This document shows, piece after piece, positions 12,190-22,965 of a stretch of 64,000 nt of DNA. This DNA is from Hydractinia symbiolongicarpus. Its lineage: Eukaryota > Cnidaria > Hydrozoa > Anthoathecata > Hydractiniidae. How positions within the stretch are numbered: the first letter of the stretch is position 1; each line of letters opens with the position of its first letter. The position numbers and the translations under genes were made by a program. The notes under the pieces were generated by a model. The model searched no databases, was not told where the DNA came from, and saw only the letters and a list, made by a program, of their open reading frames with translations. Location: positions 23,204,501 to 23,268,500 of the forward strand of contig NC_079879.1 of the NCBI RefSeq assembly GCF_029227915.1, written 5' to 3'.

Positions 12190-14140
12190 CACGAGTGGTT
12201 TTTAAACTTAATGCACCAAAAGAAGAGGTAGTGTTTATGTAGTTACATACATCGCAGCGTTTAGCACCACATTTTCTGCACCCGTTGGCTTTCTCCCTGA
12301 TCTCAGGTAACTTTGCCCGCACAAGAAAGTCTTGCAAGCTTTTCCCCTTTTTAAACCCCACAATAGGTACATTGGAAAAAACTTTTCGATGTTCTTCATT
12401 TGGTGTCAAAAGCAAGTGTATTTTAGATAACGTTCGCCTAATATTCATCGATGCTGGGTGGTAAGTAATGTTAAAGGTGAATTTATTATCATTATTCCTA
12501 GTTTTGATAGTGTTCAGCAAGTCATCTCTCTGAATTTTCGAGCCCTAAGTACTTGCTTTCTCACCATCTTACTACTGTGACCTCTATTCTGCAACCATGA
12601 TTCCAGCTCATTACACCTCTTATCGAAAAACTCTCCCTCTGAACAAATCCTATTAAGCCGAAGTGCCTGACTATATGCTATACCTCTGATGGAATGAGGA
12701 ACGTGACAAGATGAAGCCTGCAGATACTGATGAGTATCAGTAGGTTTCACATATAGGTCGGTAATAAGGTGGTTGTCTTTGCGAATAACCTTTACATCTA
12801 AAAAATTAACACTATCTCTAGAAAATGAATGGGTAAACTTAATGGTGGGATGGCAACTATTTAAAAGTTCAAGGAACTTAATCAATTTGTCCTCTCCATG
12901 CTGCCACAACATAAAAATATTATCAATACATCTCCACCAAACAAGAGGCTTGAGCACTGAGGATTCCAAAAACTGCTCCTGCAAATCACCCATAAAAATA
13001 TTGGCATATGAAAGGGCCATTTTTGTACCAATTGCCGTTCCTTGAAACTGCCTAAAAAACCTATTGTTGTGTTTAAACACATTATTCTGGAGAACGCACT
13101 CCGCAAGATCCATCAAGGTTTCTGTGGAGACGCTCTTATCCTCCCTAACATCTAACACCCTACGCAAAGCTGCCAACCCGTCCTGATGAGGGATATTAGG
13201 GTAAAGTCCTACAACATCGACCGTGCAGAGTAAAACATCATCCGGTAGAGTAGGAAGGTTTCTCAATTTTCTTAAAAAGTCATTCGTATCTTTAATGAAT
13301 GACTTGACCTGTTTTTGCAATTGGTTGTAGATAATAATCTACAAACGACGAAATGTTTTCTGTAAAGTAACCACAGTTAGAAATAACAGGTCGGCCTGGA
13401 ACATTTTGCAGGCGCTTATGAACTTTAGGTAACAAATAAAATCTTCCTACTCTCGGATTTTCAACAAAAATATTTCATCGTTTCGTTACTAACATCACCT
13501 CTTAATTTAACTTTACTGAGATGTGACTTGATAATATTTACAAGAGGACTGACAACATCTCCTTGCACCTCTTCGTACACCTTCTTATCATTAAGTTCAC
13601 TGTCAGCTTCCCGAAGGTAGTCTGACCTGTCCCACACTACGACTGCTGAGTCTTTGTCAGCCTTCTTGATAATTATCGAAGTATCATCTCTTAAAGTATA
13701 CAAAGCGTGACGCTCATCTCTCGTCAAATTTGAATATCTTAATTGTGTGTCTAGGGCTGAAATCTCCTCTTCTAATCTCCTAAAGTACATTTCAATACCT
13801 AAATCCTTTCCTTTAGGATTAAACCTTGATTTCGACCGGAAAGGGTTAATTGCACCCCTTTCTTTATTGCGAAAATGCCACATAAGCCTAAGTCTTCAAC
13901 CAAAAACCTCGAGTTCCTCTTTAAGAACCGCCTTATTAACATTAGTTGGCGTTGGAACAAATTTAAGACCCTTAGACAACAAGGAAATTTCAGCCCTAGA
14001 CAATTCTCTGGATGATAAATTTACAACGTTTGGACTAACAAACTTACCATGGTATCTACCGTTAATACAATCCGCCTTAGTGCACATATCATCAATTTTC
14101 GACAAATCAATTTCCTCCGACCTTGCAATATTATCTTTAC
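12190..14140 (-). pseudogene. Penelope-like retroelement, broken reverse transcriptase copy
   Basis: Reading the minus strand from about 14140, three out-of-phase blocks make a Penelope-type reverse transcriptase. The first (14105-13896) carries the SKGLKFVPTP motif. The second (13883-13461) continues the N-terminal region. The LLPKVHK motif lies in a further block (about 13460-13322), followed by 13320-12182. In the last block a DVVGLYPNIPH motif, GTAIGTKMALSYANIF and the catalytic region WWRCIDNIF are seen. The catalytic YxDD is CIDN here (residues 131-134 of that block), so a metal-binding Asp is lost. The copy stops in the linker before the GIY-YIG endonuclease, just left of 12216, where unrelated sequence begins. 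It is dead by frameshifts, truncation and the catalytic change. Confidence 0.85.
12216..12829 (-). repeat. Left arm of 614-bp inverted repeat
   Basis: This segment is the reverse complement of 14503-15116. Both arms are 614 bp, and the encoded residues of the two copies are identical wherever I compared them (about 200 residues). The arm ends fall at TTCATTTTC and CTTTTGG, beyond which the two copies diverge at once. Confidence 0.88.
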
Positions 14141-14443
14141 CACAATGTGAGCCCAGCAGGTCTAACTATCGATAAACATCCATTTATCAGTTTTGATGAC
14201 AATGATTTTAAGGCTAATTGGGAAGGTACTATAAAGTCGACGGAATGTCAGTTGTTGGATACGCTTTGTCTCGGTATAGCTGATAAACTTTTAAAATTTG
14301 AAGAAATGTTTTGGAAAGACTTGAATGAAATGACCTCTACTGTTGATATGGACAATTTTTGTGAATGGTGGGTCAAGCTAGTTGTGCATCTGGAAAAGAA
14401 AGAAGCTGTTCTGGTGTAAAAGAAGAAAAAGAACTTAAGAAAG
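14123..14443 (+). other. Coding-like spacer between the two Penelope copies
   Basis: An open frame (14123-14419, 98 aa) rich in Trp, Lys and Glu, then a Lys-rich continuation in another frame leading into SKVEDTIRRFEEHF at about 14460-14500, just before the plus-strand Penelope arm. It may be the N-terminal part of the plus-strand Penelope ORF or of a different retroelement at the junction. I do not recognise a domain. Confidence 0.4.
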
Positions 14444-15489
14444 TTGTTGAAAGGAGATCCGTCAAAGGTAGAAGATACAATCAGAAGGTTTGAAGAGCAT
14501 TTTTCATTTTCTAGAGATAGTGTTAATTTTTTAGATGTAAAGGTTATTCGCAAAGACAACCACCTTATTACCGACCTATATGTGAAACCTACTGATACTC
14601 ATCAGTATCTGCAGGCTTCATCTTGTCACGTTCCTCATTCCATCAGAGGTATAGCATATAGTCAGGCACTTCGGCTTAATAGGATTTGTTCAGAGGGAGA
14701 GTTTTTCGATAAGAGGTGTAATGAGCTGGAATCATGGTTGCAGAATAGAGGTCACAGTAGTAAGATGGTGAGAAAGCAAGTACTTAGGGCTCGAAAATTC
14801 AGAGAGATGACTTGCTGAACACTATCAAAACTAGGAATAATGATAATAAATTCACCTTTAACATTACTTACCACCCAGCATCGATGAATATTAGGCGAAC
14901 GTTATCTAAAATACACTTGCTTTTGACACCAAATGAAGAACATCGAAAAGTTTTTTCCAATGTACCTATTGTGGGGTTTAAAAAGGGGAAAAGCTTGCAA
15001 GACTTTCTTGTGCGGGCAAAGTTACCTGAGATCAGGGAGAAAGCCAACGGGTGCAGAAAATGTGGTGCTAAACGCTGCGATGTATGTAACTACATAAACA
15101 CTACCTCTTCTTTTGGGAACAAAAGCAAGTCCAAGAAATTTGATAAAAGGAAGGGGGACCTTAACTGTAACTCCGAAATGGTTGTTTACTTGGTAGAATG
15201 CAAAACCTGCGATATACAATATGTAGGTAGCGCAAGTACCAAGTTTCGCCTTCGTTTCAATAATTACAAGAGTTGCTTTCGGAAGCATAGTTCAGGTTCT
15301 TCTGTACCACAACAATCTTTCCATTCACATTTTGCTTCAGATGGTCATAATGGTTGCCAAGATTGGTCATTTACACTTATTGACCGAGCTGACACTGTGG
15401 ATTCATTGAGGCGCAAGGAGTCCTTTTGGCAACATAAGCTTGAAAGTTTTGCGCGCCTTAACGAACGAAATGTGAATGATTATTACTAA
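14444..15489 (+). mobile_element. Penelope-like retroelement, 3' half with GIY-YIG endonuclease
   Basis: Two overlapping frames (14444-14818 and 14812-15489) carry the C-terminal end of a Penelope reverse transcriptase, the Cys-rich linker (CRKCGAKRCDVC) and a GIY-YIG-type endonuclease (VYLVECKTCDIQYVGSAS, then Arg-rich residues, ending in NDYY). The second frame runs to a natural stop with a T-rich tail after 15550, so the 3' end looks intact. Only the RT palm and N-terminal parts are missing. The first 614 bp are an inverted copy of the minus-strand element. The RT and endonuclease act together in target-primed insertion in this family; this copy lacks the RT core and cannot be autonomous. 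Confidence 0.85.
14503..15116 (+). repeat. Right arm of 614-bp inverted repeat
   Basis: Partner of 12216-12829, separated from it by 1673 bp. The pair could fold into a long hairpin and probably arose from a single inverted Penelope insertion or a snap-back event, recent enough that no substitution was noticed by eye. Confidence 0.88.
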
Positions 15490-15552
15490 CGTTCAGTCCA
15501 GTGTATCGTTTATGTTTTGTATTGTCTTTAAATAAATTTATTTTTCTTTTAA

Positions 15553-15652
15553 TTGCATTTATTTATTATATATTTTTTTTACTTTTTTTATTTTTTTTAT
15601 TTTTTTTTTTTTTATTTTTTATTTTTTTATTTTTTTTTTTTTTTTTTTTTGG
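15553..15652. repeat. T-rich low-complexity tract
   Basis: Almost pure T with scattered A over about 100 bp directly after the plus-strand Penelope stop codon. It may be the element's tail or a local microsatellite. It opens a spurious Phe/Tyr-rich frame. Confidence 0.7.
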
Positions 15653-16946
15653 GTGTTTCGGATAATTTGTACTTAGGTCTCCACCGCAGTGTTGAAACCC
15701 TAATTTATACCAAGCTTAATTGCTTTGGACATATTGTAGGAGAACCTACCTTTATGCTAATTTTACTGAGAGATTTTCCAGTTTCATTTTGTAAACTATT
15801 TATCTGTTAGAGTACCTATGTTCCGTATATATCTAAATTAATTCAACTGTTTGTATTTGTGATGTAGTGTCTCCGCTTTGATTACTAAGAAGGGAGCGGG
15901 CTACATTAATTTATTACTGTTAGTATAATGTAATTGTATTTGTAATAGTTCGACCGCGCAGAGAACTTTTCAATTTATTATTCTTTACGTCCTTTTTTAA
16001 AAACTTTTGTAAATATGTATATACTTTTACAGATTTTATTAAAAATTGTAATTATGTATGCACTACGCACCAGTACTATTTTAATTATTCATACCTATTT
16101 TAAGTTACATCAATAGCCTTTTGAAACCTTTACTAACTCTTATTATAGAAATTGTCACCCTTAGTTTGAATATACCCTTACGTAATGAATTTTCATTGTA
16201 ATTCCCGCAGCCTATATAAACGTGAACTTGTAAAATACTTTTTTAGGAGCGTAAAAACAGGTTTTGAACAGTGTTTTTATTTTTAAATGTTACAAAAACT
16301 TTTCCGCAAAATAAAATTGCTGAATGATTGTTGTAGCTGTGTAGGATAACAACAGGGTGTTTACTGTCTGTTTATTTGAACCAAAGTTTTTCAGATGTGC
16401 GCCATAGTATATTTGTACTAATCACTCAGCCTAGTGTTAACGACAAGCTATAACCTGTGTTTCTATTTAACAAAAGTTGTGCTAAAGTTTTTTTGAAAGT
16501 TTTTGTTTACCTATACTAATGGCGCACCACAGATTAAAGTACATATATATTTTAAGTTTTACCGGGAACATTTTGTGAAAAATAAAAAAAAGCTTGCTGA
16601 CAGTTTTCGTTATGACATGGCACAATATGTAAATTGTGTTTTTATTCAAGCTAAAGTTGAAGGAAATATATATTTTGTGAATCTGAAAAGTATAATTATA
16701 CACCCGACACACCTTAAATGTTGTGTGTTTCACTCGATTTATGATATAGTGCACACCTGTACTAAGGCGCTCCACCTGAATGTGTGATACAGTTTACAAT
16801 TTGTATTAATTGTTTCAACAAGTGCTTTATGCCAGGTAACACAGTAACTTGTGGCTTAACCAGCATTTCTCAAAAGTTTAATTATCTAGGCTGTGTGCTG
16901 TAAATTCCTAAGTGTATATAATATTCACCTGTAAAGTTTTGTATAT
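15653..16946. other. Intergenic, no gene seen
   Basis: AT-rich spacer. Overlapping open frames on both strands at about 16480-16787 have no supporting features. Confidence 0.4.
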
Positions 16947-17046
16947 ATAATTATGTTTATGCCCCGCTGGTCTAATGGCTATGACACTCTTATAAATGAG
17001 AGATCCAGGTTCAAATCCTGGACAGGGCTAGGAAAAACATAATTAT
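16947..17046 (+). repeat. tRNA-like core within an inverted repeat
   Basis: The core 16961-17028 has a box A (TGGTCTAATGG) and a perfect box B (GGTTCAAATCC) with a perfect 5-bp T stem (CCAGG/CCTGG) and 7-nt T loop. The acceptor stem has two mismatches, the anticodon loop has 6 nt and the variable region only 2 nt, so it is not a working tRNA. Outside the core, 16947-16958 (ATAATTATGTTT) is the exact reverse complement of 17035-17046. This makes a hairpin with a pol III promoter-like head. It could be a tRNA pseudogene, a SINE head or a hairpin element like the one at 37329. Confidence 0.6.
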
Positions 17047-17563
17047 CTTGCACCTACAACAACCAGGTTTTCATATAATAGGTAATCTTTGAGTCGTAGA
17101 GGGGGGAGTTTCATACATTTATCACTTTCATTTATAGAGCCCAAAAGTGCTTTGTTTTTTGTAATAGATCTACTTTATGGTAAAAAGTTTTGTGTTGATA
17201 CACCTGGTAGGCACAAGAAACCAAAAAAGGCGTTTTTTAATAATTTTTTTGCATTTCTCGAAGACTTCTCTGATTATTTCTATATCTTGACTTTTTAATG
17301 TTGTTGTCATTGGAATCAAGTTAATCTCAGATTTATCAAAAAATGATATGTCGTTATGACCGATTGTTTAAATACTTGTAATGGCACATAATTCTGCTAT
17401 GATTCACTGTGTATTGACCTGAGATAAATTTGAGACTTTTTTTTGAGATATTGAATTTAAAACATTTGCACCTCAATATTTTCTATACTCCTGGACTAAT
17501 ATGATACTTAACTTAGACATATTGAGTATATAAGGTGGAGATTTTCTATTAAAGTCATGCACC

Positions 17564-17765
17564 CCTGCCTTGCCGTTCCATTGCCTTGCCAGCACTGACC
17601 GTGCCTTTCTTTGCCTACCCTTTCTATGCCTTTTCTGGTGCCTGCCTACTTTGTCCTTGCCTGTGGATCCCAAGCCTTGCCTACCCCTGCCTTCCTGATT
17701 CCTCTTCCTATTTCCTTGCCTGCCTTTGCCCTTTCCTTGCCGTGCTTAATGCCTTTGCCTTGGCA
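17564..17765. repeat. CCTTGCC-rich degenerate tandem repeat
   Basis: About 200 bp with many copies of CCTTGCC or TTTGCC at irregular spacing (CCTTGCCGTTCCATTGCCTT and onward). It is much more GC-rich than the surroundings and opens overlapping plus-strand frames, neither of which has gene support. Confidence 0.6.
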
Positions 17766-17980
17766 ACCTCTCCGCAACACTTTCTATATTGATTGTCTGA
17801 AAAAAGCAGATTTGCTGCTGCATTTTTTTGTGTTTTGATAAGAACATTATATTGACGTAATTAAGGCTTGTAAATTTCATCTTTATACCTGCAAAAATGG
17901 AGTCAATCTAGGACATACTGTAAAAATAACGTTGTAACACTGTAGGAGTTAGCTTCATAAGAAACATGTAGCAAAGATTA

Positions 17981-17986
17981 TTTATT
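17981..17986 (-). terminator. Polyadenylation signal of the hexad-repeat precursor gene
   Basis: On the minus strand an AATAAA hexamer lies about 50 bp after the stop codon of the Arg-rich precursor, the expected position for cleavage and polyadenylation. Confidence 0.5.
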
Positions 17987-18034
17987 ACTTTTAAAAAGTA
18001 CAAAAACAAGCGTTCCTAACATCAAGCTTTTCAT

Positions 18035-18910
18035 TCAACCAATTGTTCGACGGCGTCTGAAAGATCGACGACGTCTGAAAGATCGACGACGTATGAAAGA
18101 TCGACGACGTATGAGAGATCGACGACGTATGAGAGATCGACGACGTATGAGAGATCGACGACGTATGAGAGATCGACGACGTATGAGAGATCGACGACGT
18201 ATGAAAGATCGACGACGTATGAAAGATCGACGACGTATGAAAGATCGACGACGCAGTAGAGATCGACGACGCAGGAAAGATCGACGACGCTGGTAATATC
18301 TTCGTCGCAACATAGCTCGACGGCGACGGTAATATCTTCGCCGTGAGAACAAGAATGGCGTCGGATCTGAAATAAATGAAATAATTTTAATACAGGAAAA
18401 AATATACCGTCATAAAAGAAAACAGCTATGTAATTATTAAAGATTACAAAAAGTATAGAACATACCAGACTTTTCTTCTACAGCAAACTCATCTTTCTCT
18501 TTAATGCTGTCGTCGTGTTGAAGCGGCAATGCGTCGTTTTCTTTTTCTTCTTCTTCTTTGTCTTCTACCCCGTCATTGTCATCGTCATCAATTTCTTCTG
18601 TATCATCTGAATCTTCTTCCTCCTCTTTATTCTCATCGGGAATTTCCTCTGTGTCTGCGTCTTCAATAGTATCTTTCTGCAAACCTCTTGGTGATGAATC
18701 TAATTCAAAATCATCATTGTCATCGACTCCATCTTGGGCTGAAAAAAAACAAAAAACTTGATGTTTATGTTATTTTACTAGCAACAAATAATTGTTCCTG
18801 TGAAACAACAAAAGCTAGTATTTTCGAATTACAAATATTAAGACATGTATATTACCTGCAAACAGAACGGCAACGAAACCAAAAAGCAGTACTAAATGAA
18901 TCGACTTCAT
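18035..18910 (-). CDS. Secreted charge-split precursor with 17 Arg-rich hexads (antimicrobial-peptide-like)
   Basis: Three coding exons, 18910-18856, 18738-18466 and 18366-18035, join in frame with phase-1 introns to 219 aa. Residues 1-19 form a hydrophobic signal peptide. Exon 2 is strongly acidic: about 44 Asp/Glu in 91 residues. Exon 3 is a run of 17 perfect six-residue units beginning RRR, mostly RRRSFI or RRRSLI, with 54 Arg in 102 residues, ending RRRTIG. The acidic and basic halves nearly cancel. Signal, acidic pro-part and cationic C-terminus is the layout of cnidarian arminin-type antimicrobial precursors, and each RRR could be a proprotein convertase site. This function is inference from layout; I recognise no close homologue. 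A protamine is unlikely because of the signal peptide. Confidence 0.82.
18056..18322. repeat. 18-bp coding minisatellite
   Basis: Tandem 18-bp units (GATCGACGACGTATGAGA and variants) in perfect register with the six-residue repeat of the minus-strand precursor gene. Middle units are nearly identical at DNA level while edge units diverge, the usual result of unequal exchange or slippage. The antisense strand is also open but has no gene support. Confidence 0.9.
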
Positions 18911-19028
18911 CTAAAAGAGAGTACTAGAATCAATATAGCAGGCAAACTTAAAAGAAGGCCAGAAACAAGAGCCATTACACTTTAAACGCATTTTTGTTTT
19001 AGCTCAAACTCAACAAGAAGTAGCTCAC

Positions 19029-19107
19029 CTTTTTTACTGCTTTGATGTTATCGGTGTAGTGTTCTGCTTTGAACTGACGAATTACTGACCAGTGACAGTT
19101 AATATAC
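19029..19107 (-). promoter_or_regulatory. 5' UTR exon and TATA-like element of the hexad precursor
   Basis: The start codon of the precursor directly follows a splice acceptor (CTCTTTTAG, 18911 onward), so a non-coding first exon is expected upstream. A good donor (AAAAAG followed by GTGAGC) ends such an exon at 19029. A TATATTAA element lies near 19100 on the minus strand, giving a first exon of roughly 40-50 nt. Confidence 0.5.
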
Positions 19108-22100
19108 AACGATATTAGAACTAAAGGCTCCCACATGAATCGAAAAAAGATTTAAAAAAATTCAATATTGCAGGATAAGGGAATTAAATATTTAAATAAA
19201 CACATATTCACATAAATTCAAATTGACTTTCATCAAAACGCAATTATTAACGATTTACACTGTGACTCCCTGATGAAACCGTAATTAGTTTTGCTTATTA
19301 TTTAATAATTAGGGGGGATAGCGTCAAGTTCAAACATGTATAACGTTGGTGTCCTCCTACCGCAATCCATTTCTAAAAATAAATGTCAAAGATCATTTTT
19401 TCAAGTGTATTATGCTTGGCAGATATTGCTGTAATTTTGCTAAATATCGAATTTGTCCACTCGATGTTACAACAATATTTTACGAGGCCCAACCGAGTTA
19501 AATATTGTCTTTATTGCGGTGGATAAATCTGACTATTCAGACGTATAGTTCAATTTAAAGAAAAGACGTTAATGTTTCGACAATATGCATGATTGAAGTC
19601 AACATTAAATTGATCATAAAGAAAGCAAAAGAACAGTTAAATTAGCAATAAGCAGTTTTGATTCGTTAAAAGGAGGGGTAGAATATCATGAATTATTTGA
19701 TAGAAAATATTGAATATATAGTCCAGAAATAGAAATCCGGATTTTTAAAGGGATACTGGTCACCATAATTTTCTGTATGTAATAATTGAGGATACGTGCC
19801 CACTTATTAAACCATGAAAGGGAGTGAAGTAAAATTTACTACAAAATAACCCCTCCCTAAATTTTTCCACACTTATTTTACCCTCACATTTCTATAGCAC
19901 TCAAGTTTTCAGTAAATATTCCTGAGTAGCAAAGCGACAATTATTCTCCCTAATCTAATTAGCGTGAAAGAATAGTAATCACGGAAGAATGTTTTGCTAC
20001 ATCGAATAATAATGAATTTTATAATTAAAATTTTGAGTAATCGAAATCTTGTTAAACGAGCTTGTCTTGCAATCAACTCTATAAGAAAGGGGGTTTCCCA
20101 AAACTTAAATTACTAGCAAATCAAACTGTAGTCATTCTGCAGTAATAGTGGTTCTATGTTAAAAACAAAAAAAGTGTTAGTTTTCAGCCAAATTATTTTA
20201 ATTATTAACGTAACGTTCTTAATAGTATCAGAAATACAAAAAATATAAAAAAATCTGAAATGCATGTGTTTCGTCCTATTTTTGGCCTCGGGGCCAAAAA
20301 TCGGAGTAACATACTGCTAAAAATAACTTCAGAATAAAAAGGAAACTGAGAATAAATTCAGATTTTTTGTTTACCTAAAATTGTACCCAAATTTTGAAAA
20401 AGAATCTAGTACCGTATCTCCAGAAGGGAACATCACAGATTTTTTCAGCACAGTAAGTAGGCTTCGTATAGGCAAGCATATCCTGGAATTTTTTATTTAT
20501 TTATCGCAGCGCATTGGATAAATAAATTTAGAGAAAAAAAGGTATTATTGACACTACATTTACTTGATTCATAAAAACAGAATCTTCTGTCTATTACATA
20601 GAATGTTTTGATTTCAAGATCTGCTCAGTAAACATACAAAAGAAAGAGAGAGAGAGGTCTCTACAACAATAAACTAAATTAGCAACGCCATTACGAGCTC
20701 CAAGAAATGAAACAAAAATATAATACTCTCTGAACAGTCCTGCTCTATCTATATCACCCCTTTTTTTTGACTACAACAGTAGAACCTTTTCGTTGAGCTC
20801 GAAGTTGTTTTCGTCGGTTTTTTGTAGTTCATTATGTTTTTTTGTTTTTCTTTCAGCGATAGTCCTCTGTAAAACTAGCAGGTCAGATAATATCTGTTTG
20901 TCTAAAGCGTTCTGATATGCTACACACCATTATTTTATTTAACATAACTGCGGATGAAACATCTAATTCTAACGTATTTCATCTGACTCAAAGGTCGTTG
21001 CTGCGGTAAAACGTTTGTTTAGAAAAATTTTGATTGTACAAACAAACTTTAACAATAATGACAGAAGTTTTTTTCTATATTGTCACTGTTTAAATCAAAT
21101 TCGGCATTATTAAAAATTCTTCTGACTCTCTTTAAAGTTTGCAGCAGGCAGGTACAGTTAAATTTTGAAATCTTGAAGTACCATACTTCAAGATTTGCAA
21201 TGCAAAGAGGCATGAACCTGGTAGCTATTGACATTACCAGCACAAATAAGCAAAATATAATGCGACGTAATATAAAAGTCTTAGGGCCCCCAGGCGATAG
21301 TTAACTGCAGAAGTTCATTGTTATTGTGGGTGGTTGCCGCTGTGGATTAATCTTGTTCGCAGGTTAACGATATTTGGCTCGCGTAAAAGGTGTACTGCTC
21401 TTTTGCGCAAGTACACGTACCAGAAAGCGAAGAAGAGCTCTGAGAATGAGACTGGTTGTGAGTAGTTTGTTGTTGAGTTGGTTCATTGTGGCTATTGTAA
21501 GAGGCTTGATACATGAGAGATAATATTTTGCAAGGGGGTAAGGAAGATATTTTGCGGTAACAGGTGGTTTTTAGCAGACGCTGGTTTATTGTTGGCGATG
21601 ATTTTCTGTAGGAAATAGTTCGTTGTAGGTGATTGATTGTTGTGAGAGGTCCTTCACTGTAGAGGGTGTATACAATGAGAATTTCTCATCCAAACGAAGA
21701 ATTTTTTTACTTTTTTTCGTGTTTTGAGAAATGAATAAATGCACGGGTTTTTATTACCGCGTATAAACTAGGTTAAATTGAACTGACGTAAAATTTAGTA
21801 ATTGAGTACTAAGAATTTGCATTTGTTATTCTAATCTTAGCTCTTCCTCCCTTCCGAAAGAAAGTAAGCATGTTAAGTTATCCGCTGGGAGATACAATCT
21901 AGGTCATAATATAATGGAAGAACGCGAAATTTTAAAGATCGCAACCACACGTAATTAAGAACGCCGTTTCTATCTATGCAAATTGCACACCTAACTTGTT
22001 AAGGTTTGTTTAAACATATTCACTGTTGAAGGGTAACTTAGTACTCAGTTCTAACTTTAGATTTAGGACTGACTTCGGACTTAAGACATAGGAAATTTAA

Positions 22101-22848
22101 CGGTATTTTGAAACTTTTTGAGTTGTAGCGCATATTGGTCCATCATGTGGACATTGTAGATAGTGCAACTAGTACATTTTCGACGTTGGATACTTGAGCT
22201 AACCCCTGTTGAAGTGGAACATTTGAAGCCTAACAGCTGCAGAGCACCAACCTTGCGATGCTGTGTGCTCATTTCGTGTAAATACCAAAAAAAAAATTAA
22301 ATTTCTGAATATTATACGTTACAGGGTCGGGAAAAATTTGTCAAGCTTGCATGTCTGGCGCACAAAGACGTCCACGGATAGCGGATGGCTCTAAATGGTT
22401 TAAAATACTCCGTCCAAGGTAAGCTAAATTGGCAATTTAACTAATTACAAGTCGGATGTGTCACCATTCCTGTAATTTTGTTAAAAAGTTGGTCAACAAA
22501 ATCTTCTTGCTTTAAAATTTCACCCTCAATGGTAGATTGGTTTGTGCATGTTATGCGACTTGCAAGCGCATGCAATGGTTTTAGGTTTAAAAATTTCGAC
22601 GAGATCCTAAGAGGATTATTATATGAGGCAAGCTGGTCCGACTACCCGGGCTGTCTGGCACGGCCGAGATGTCGGCTAATATATTAAACCTTCACTAGAA
22701 ATAAAATGAGTTTAAATAAATCTAATATGAATTTTTCTCATATAAGTACATATAAATCGAGCATTACGAACTTTACAAAGCTCAATTGTCAATGATCGGA
22801 TTTTAGGTTAGTTGGTTAGTTTCAAATTCTTAACCCGTACTAATTATT
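19108..22848. other. Intergenic, no gene seen
   Basis: About 3.7 kb of AT-rich sequence with no exon chain, RNA gene or clear transposon. GA-rich microsatellite at about 20643-20655. The short frames at 21080-21304 and 22478-22687 lack support. Confidence 0.4.
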
Positions 22849-22965
22849 GCTGACGTCAGCACACCCCGTTTCCCGGAATTTTAGCACCTTAGCGCGCCGT
22901 CCTATGGATTGTTCCGAAATGCGTAGCGCATTTTCGACGCTATTTACCTGGCCTACACATCTCCC
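22849..22965. repeat. Dispersed repeat with TGCTGACGTCAGCA palindrome, copy 1
   Basis: Starts at a perfect 14-bp palindrome TGCTGACGTCAGCA and ends near CCTGGCCTAC. The same pieces in the same order occur at 27410-27535. The palindrome contains the CRE core TGACGTCA, but its presence in two decayed copies argues for a repeat terminus more than a promoter site. Confidence 0.45.

Noticed and set aside
12773-13045. Plus-strand ORFs over the minus-strand Penelope copy
   Set aside because: Antisense of the reverse transcriptase frames; no independent motif.
15553-15810. Phe/Tyr-rich 85-aa ORF
   Set aside because: Mostly poly-T low-complexity sequence after a Penelope element.
16482-16787. Overlapping ~95-aa ORFs on both strands
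   Set aside because: AT-rich open frames without codon, splice or homology support.
16961-17028. Functional tRNA gene
   Set aside because: The T arm and both promoter boxes are good, but the anticodon loop has 6 nt, the variable region 2 nt and the acceptor stem two mismatches.
18093-18296. Plus-strand MRDRRR-repeat protein
   Set aside because: It is the antisense of the 18-bp coding minisatellite. The minus strand has signal peptide, splice sites and polyadenylation signal; the plus strand has none.
22849-22862. CRE promoter element
   Set aside because: The TGACGTCA core is part of a repeat that occurs twice with the same flanking order; no gene starts next to it.
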